From assembly GCF_900109225.1 (NCBI RefSeq), contig NZ_FNZK01000019.1, positions 1 to 64,000 of the forward strand: 64,000 nt of DNA. Direction: 5' to 3'. Within the stretch, counting starts at the first letter, position 1, and the number at the start of each line of letters is the position of its first letter. The notes beneath the pieces were generated by a model. That model was not told where the DNA came from and did not search any database. It saw only the letters and a list, made by a program, of their open reading frames with translations. The translations under genes and the position numbers were made by a program. Shown here in pieces: positions 62,797 through 64,000 of the stretch. Source of the stretch: Propionispira arboris (GTDB lineage Bacteria > Bacillota > Negativicutes > Selenomonadales > Selenomonadaceae).

Positions 62797-63375
62797 TTAA
62801 CACCCTTGAATTTTTTTCAATAACCAAGCCATATTTTCGCCGATATTTTTCATATTGTTCATACCTTCCTGATCTTGTTCCACTTCGCCAATCTCATTGC
62901 CGTAGACCATGTTCCAATAGGTTGAACCAACGAGAAACATTTCTTTACTATGCAAAAAATGATTTAACGTATCAGCCGCACTTATTGCCCCGCCTCGACG
63001 AGCAGCGATTACGGTAGCACCAACCTTATGTTTTAATAAACCTTTATTCGCTGCTAACACGATACTAGCTCGATCAATAAGAGCTTTGATCTGTGAAGTC
63101 ACTCCGGCAGAGTACACGGGAGAACCAAGAATAATCCCATCTGCTTTAATCATTTTCCCCAAACAATCATTAAAATCATCATTTTTGATAACGCATTGCT
63201 GATTTTGATTTTTCATACAGGCTTTACAGGCTATGCAGCCTTTAAGGTTTTTCCCAGATAAGGAAATCAATTCTGTTTCAATCCCCTGCTGATTGAGTTC
63301 TTTAAATACGGTTTGAATTAATATCGCTGTGTTCCCCTCTTTACGAGGGCTTCCATTTATACCAATAACTTTCAT
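62797..63375 (-). CDS. NADPH-dependent FMN reductase/iron-sulfur flavoprotein family
   Basis: 192 aa flavodoxin-like fold: VIGINGSPRKEGNTAILI (FMN loop), LKGCIACKACMKNQNQQC (cysteine motif as in Isf-type iron-sulfur flavoproteins) and GIILGSPVYSAGVTSQIKALIDR. It carries electrons or reduces a small substrate in the cytoplasm. AGAT-type binding site before the ATG. It lies between the RpiR gene and a MATE transporter, with no clear functional link. Confidence 0.88.
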   Translation of the reverse strand: MKVIGINGSPRKEGNTAILIQTVFKELNQQGIETELISLSGKNLKGCIACKACMKNQNQQCVIKNDDFNDCLGKMIKADGIILGSPVYSAGVTSQIKALIDRASIVLAANKGLLKHKVGATVIAARRGGAISAADTLNHFLHSKEMFLVGSTYWNMVYGNEIGEVEQDQEGMNNMKNIGENMAWLLKKIQGC

Positions 63376-63462
63376 TACTTACATCTCCAATTCTGTCAGT
63401 CTCTTTTTATAAACTACTTTACCCGTTATCCACTCTAAAAGTTTGCCTTATTTTGAAACACG

Positions 63463-64000
63463 TTAACAAATATTATGCTTGTACCAAGCTGTTCCAGCCA
63501 GTCGTTTTATATAGAAACTACCACGGAATAACCAATCAACAAACATACCCATCCATACCCCTTCAATGCCAAAGCCTAATTTTATACCCAATAAATACCC
63601 GCCAAAGATTCTGAAGATCCACATTCCTAGCAATGAAATAATCATTGTATACGTGGCATCTCCAGCCCCTTTTAATCCAGCCGGCAAAACAAAAGATATT
63701 GCCCAAACTACCATAAAAGCAGAATTCATAATCAATAAATCCAAAACCATTTTTGTAATAACCAAGTCTCTGGTATACCAGAGTACAACCCCCGGATAAA
63801 ATGGAATACATGTCAAGGCAAATATTGTTAAACAAGCTGTGGCGAGCTTTAGTATGTATATTACGTTTTCCTTTGCTTTAGCAATATTTCTTTTCCCGAT
63901 AGATTGTGCAACCATTGTAGTAGCAACTACACCTAATGCATTACCTGGTATATTCAACATTGCCGAAATATAGATTGCAATATAATTAGCGGCAATTGCT
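63463..64000 (-). CDS. MATE family efflux transporter, C-terminal part
   Basis: The gene begins beyond the right edge; about 178 C-terminal residues are visible and the frame stays open to 64000. Membrane segments and the motifs NIPGNALGVVATTMVAQSIGKRN and LPAGLKGAGDATYTMIISLLGMWIFRI match the MATE multidrug exporters, which move cationic compounds out with Na+ or H+. Confidence 0.9.
   Translation of the reverse strand, partial: AIAANYIAIYISAMLNIPGNALGVVATTMVAQSIGKRNIAKAKENVIYILKLATACLTIFALTCIPFYPGVVLWYTRDLVITKMVLDLLIMNSAFMVVWAISFVLPAGLKGAGDATYTMIISLLGMWIFRIFGGYLLGIKLGFGIEGVWMGMFVDWLFRGSFYIKRLAGTAWYKHNIC

Overview
The window is AT-rich bacterial chromosome with dense, short-spaced operons, strong GGAGG-type ribosome binding sites, several GTG/TTG starts and intrinsic terminators with U-runs. 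Gene content (galactitol-type PTS under a LevR-like sigma-54 activator, GEMM c-di-GMP riboswitch, HxlR regulators, DUF6323/DUF6179, CD3324-family protein, Nramp-related Mg transporter) points to Bacillota. A Negativicutes relative (Pelosinus/Sporomusa-like) is my guess, not something the sequence proves. No rRNA, tRNA, CRISPR array, complete insertion sequence or prophage was seen.

Region 1 (1-11.1 kb, minus strand) is a sugar-alcohol operon: PTS IIA-IIB-IIC, an AraM/EgsA-like dehydrogenase, a D-2-hydroxyacid dehydrogenase, AraD, RhaD, an AraL/NagD-like HAD phosphatase and the start of a FAD glycerol-3-phosphate dehydrogenase. A consensus -24/-12 promoter precedes it, and a 962-aa sigma-54 activator with PRD and PTS-like domains lies just upstream. 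Region 2 (11.8-26 kb) is a signalling zone: a DUF4153 membrane protein, an intact chemoreceptor, a sensor-only truncated paralogue, two diguanylate cyclases, a multicopper oxidase, and a textbook c-di-GMP-I riboswitch with an overlapping terminator in front of an unrecognised 115-aa protein.

Region 3 (26-34.9 kb) holds an Nramp-related Mg transporter coupled to a PRC/MgtE-N/CBS protein, a Ppx/GppA phosphatase, a solitary ParB-like gene with a palindromic operator, and an alkylation-repair operon (AlkA, AdaA and an Ogt domain fused to an iron-sulfur domain), preceded by YgbA. Region 4 (34.9-49.1 kb) is a run of small units: MocR/EamA, MurI, MFS/XRE, DapA/LysR, two HxlR-controlled pairs, a methyltransferase, DUF6323-DUF6179, RsgA and a CD3324-family protein.

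Region 5 (49.4-62.6 kb, minus strand) is an eleven-gene operon joining histidine-pathway enzymes (urocanate hydratase, imidazolonepropionase, HutD) to a TauABC-type transporter, both subunits of aconitase X, a D-2-hydroxyacid dehydrogenase, an MtaD/HutF-like amidohydrolase and an M20 carbamoylase-type amidase frameshifted at a G7 tract. There is no histidine ammonia-lyase. An RpiR regulator gene lies upstream, and a 47-bp imperfect palindrome sits before the first gene. This operon is the best candidate for an undescribed pathway here. The window ends with a flavodoxin-fold protein and a partial MATE transporter.
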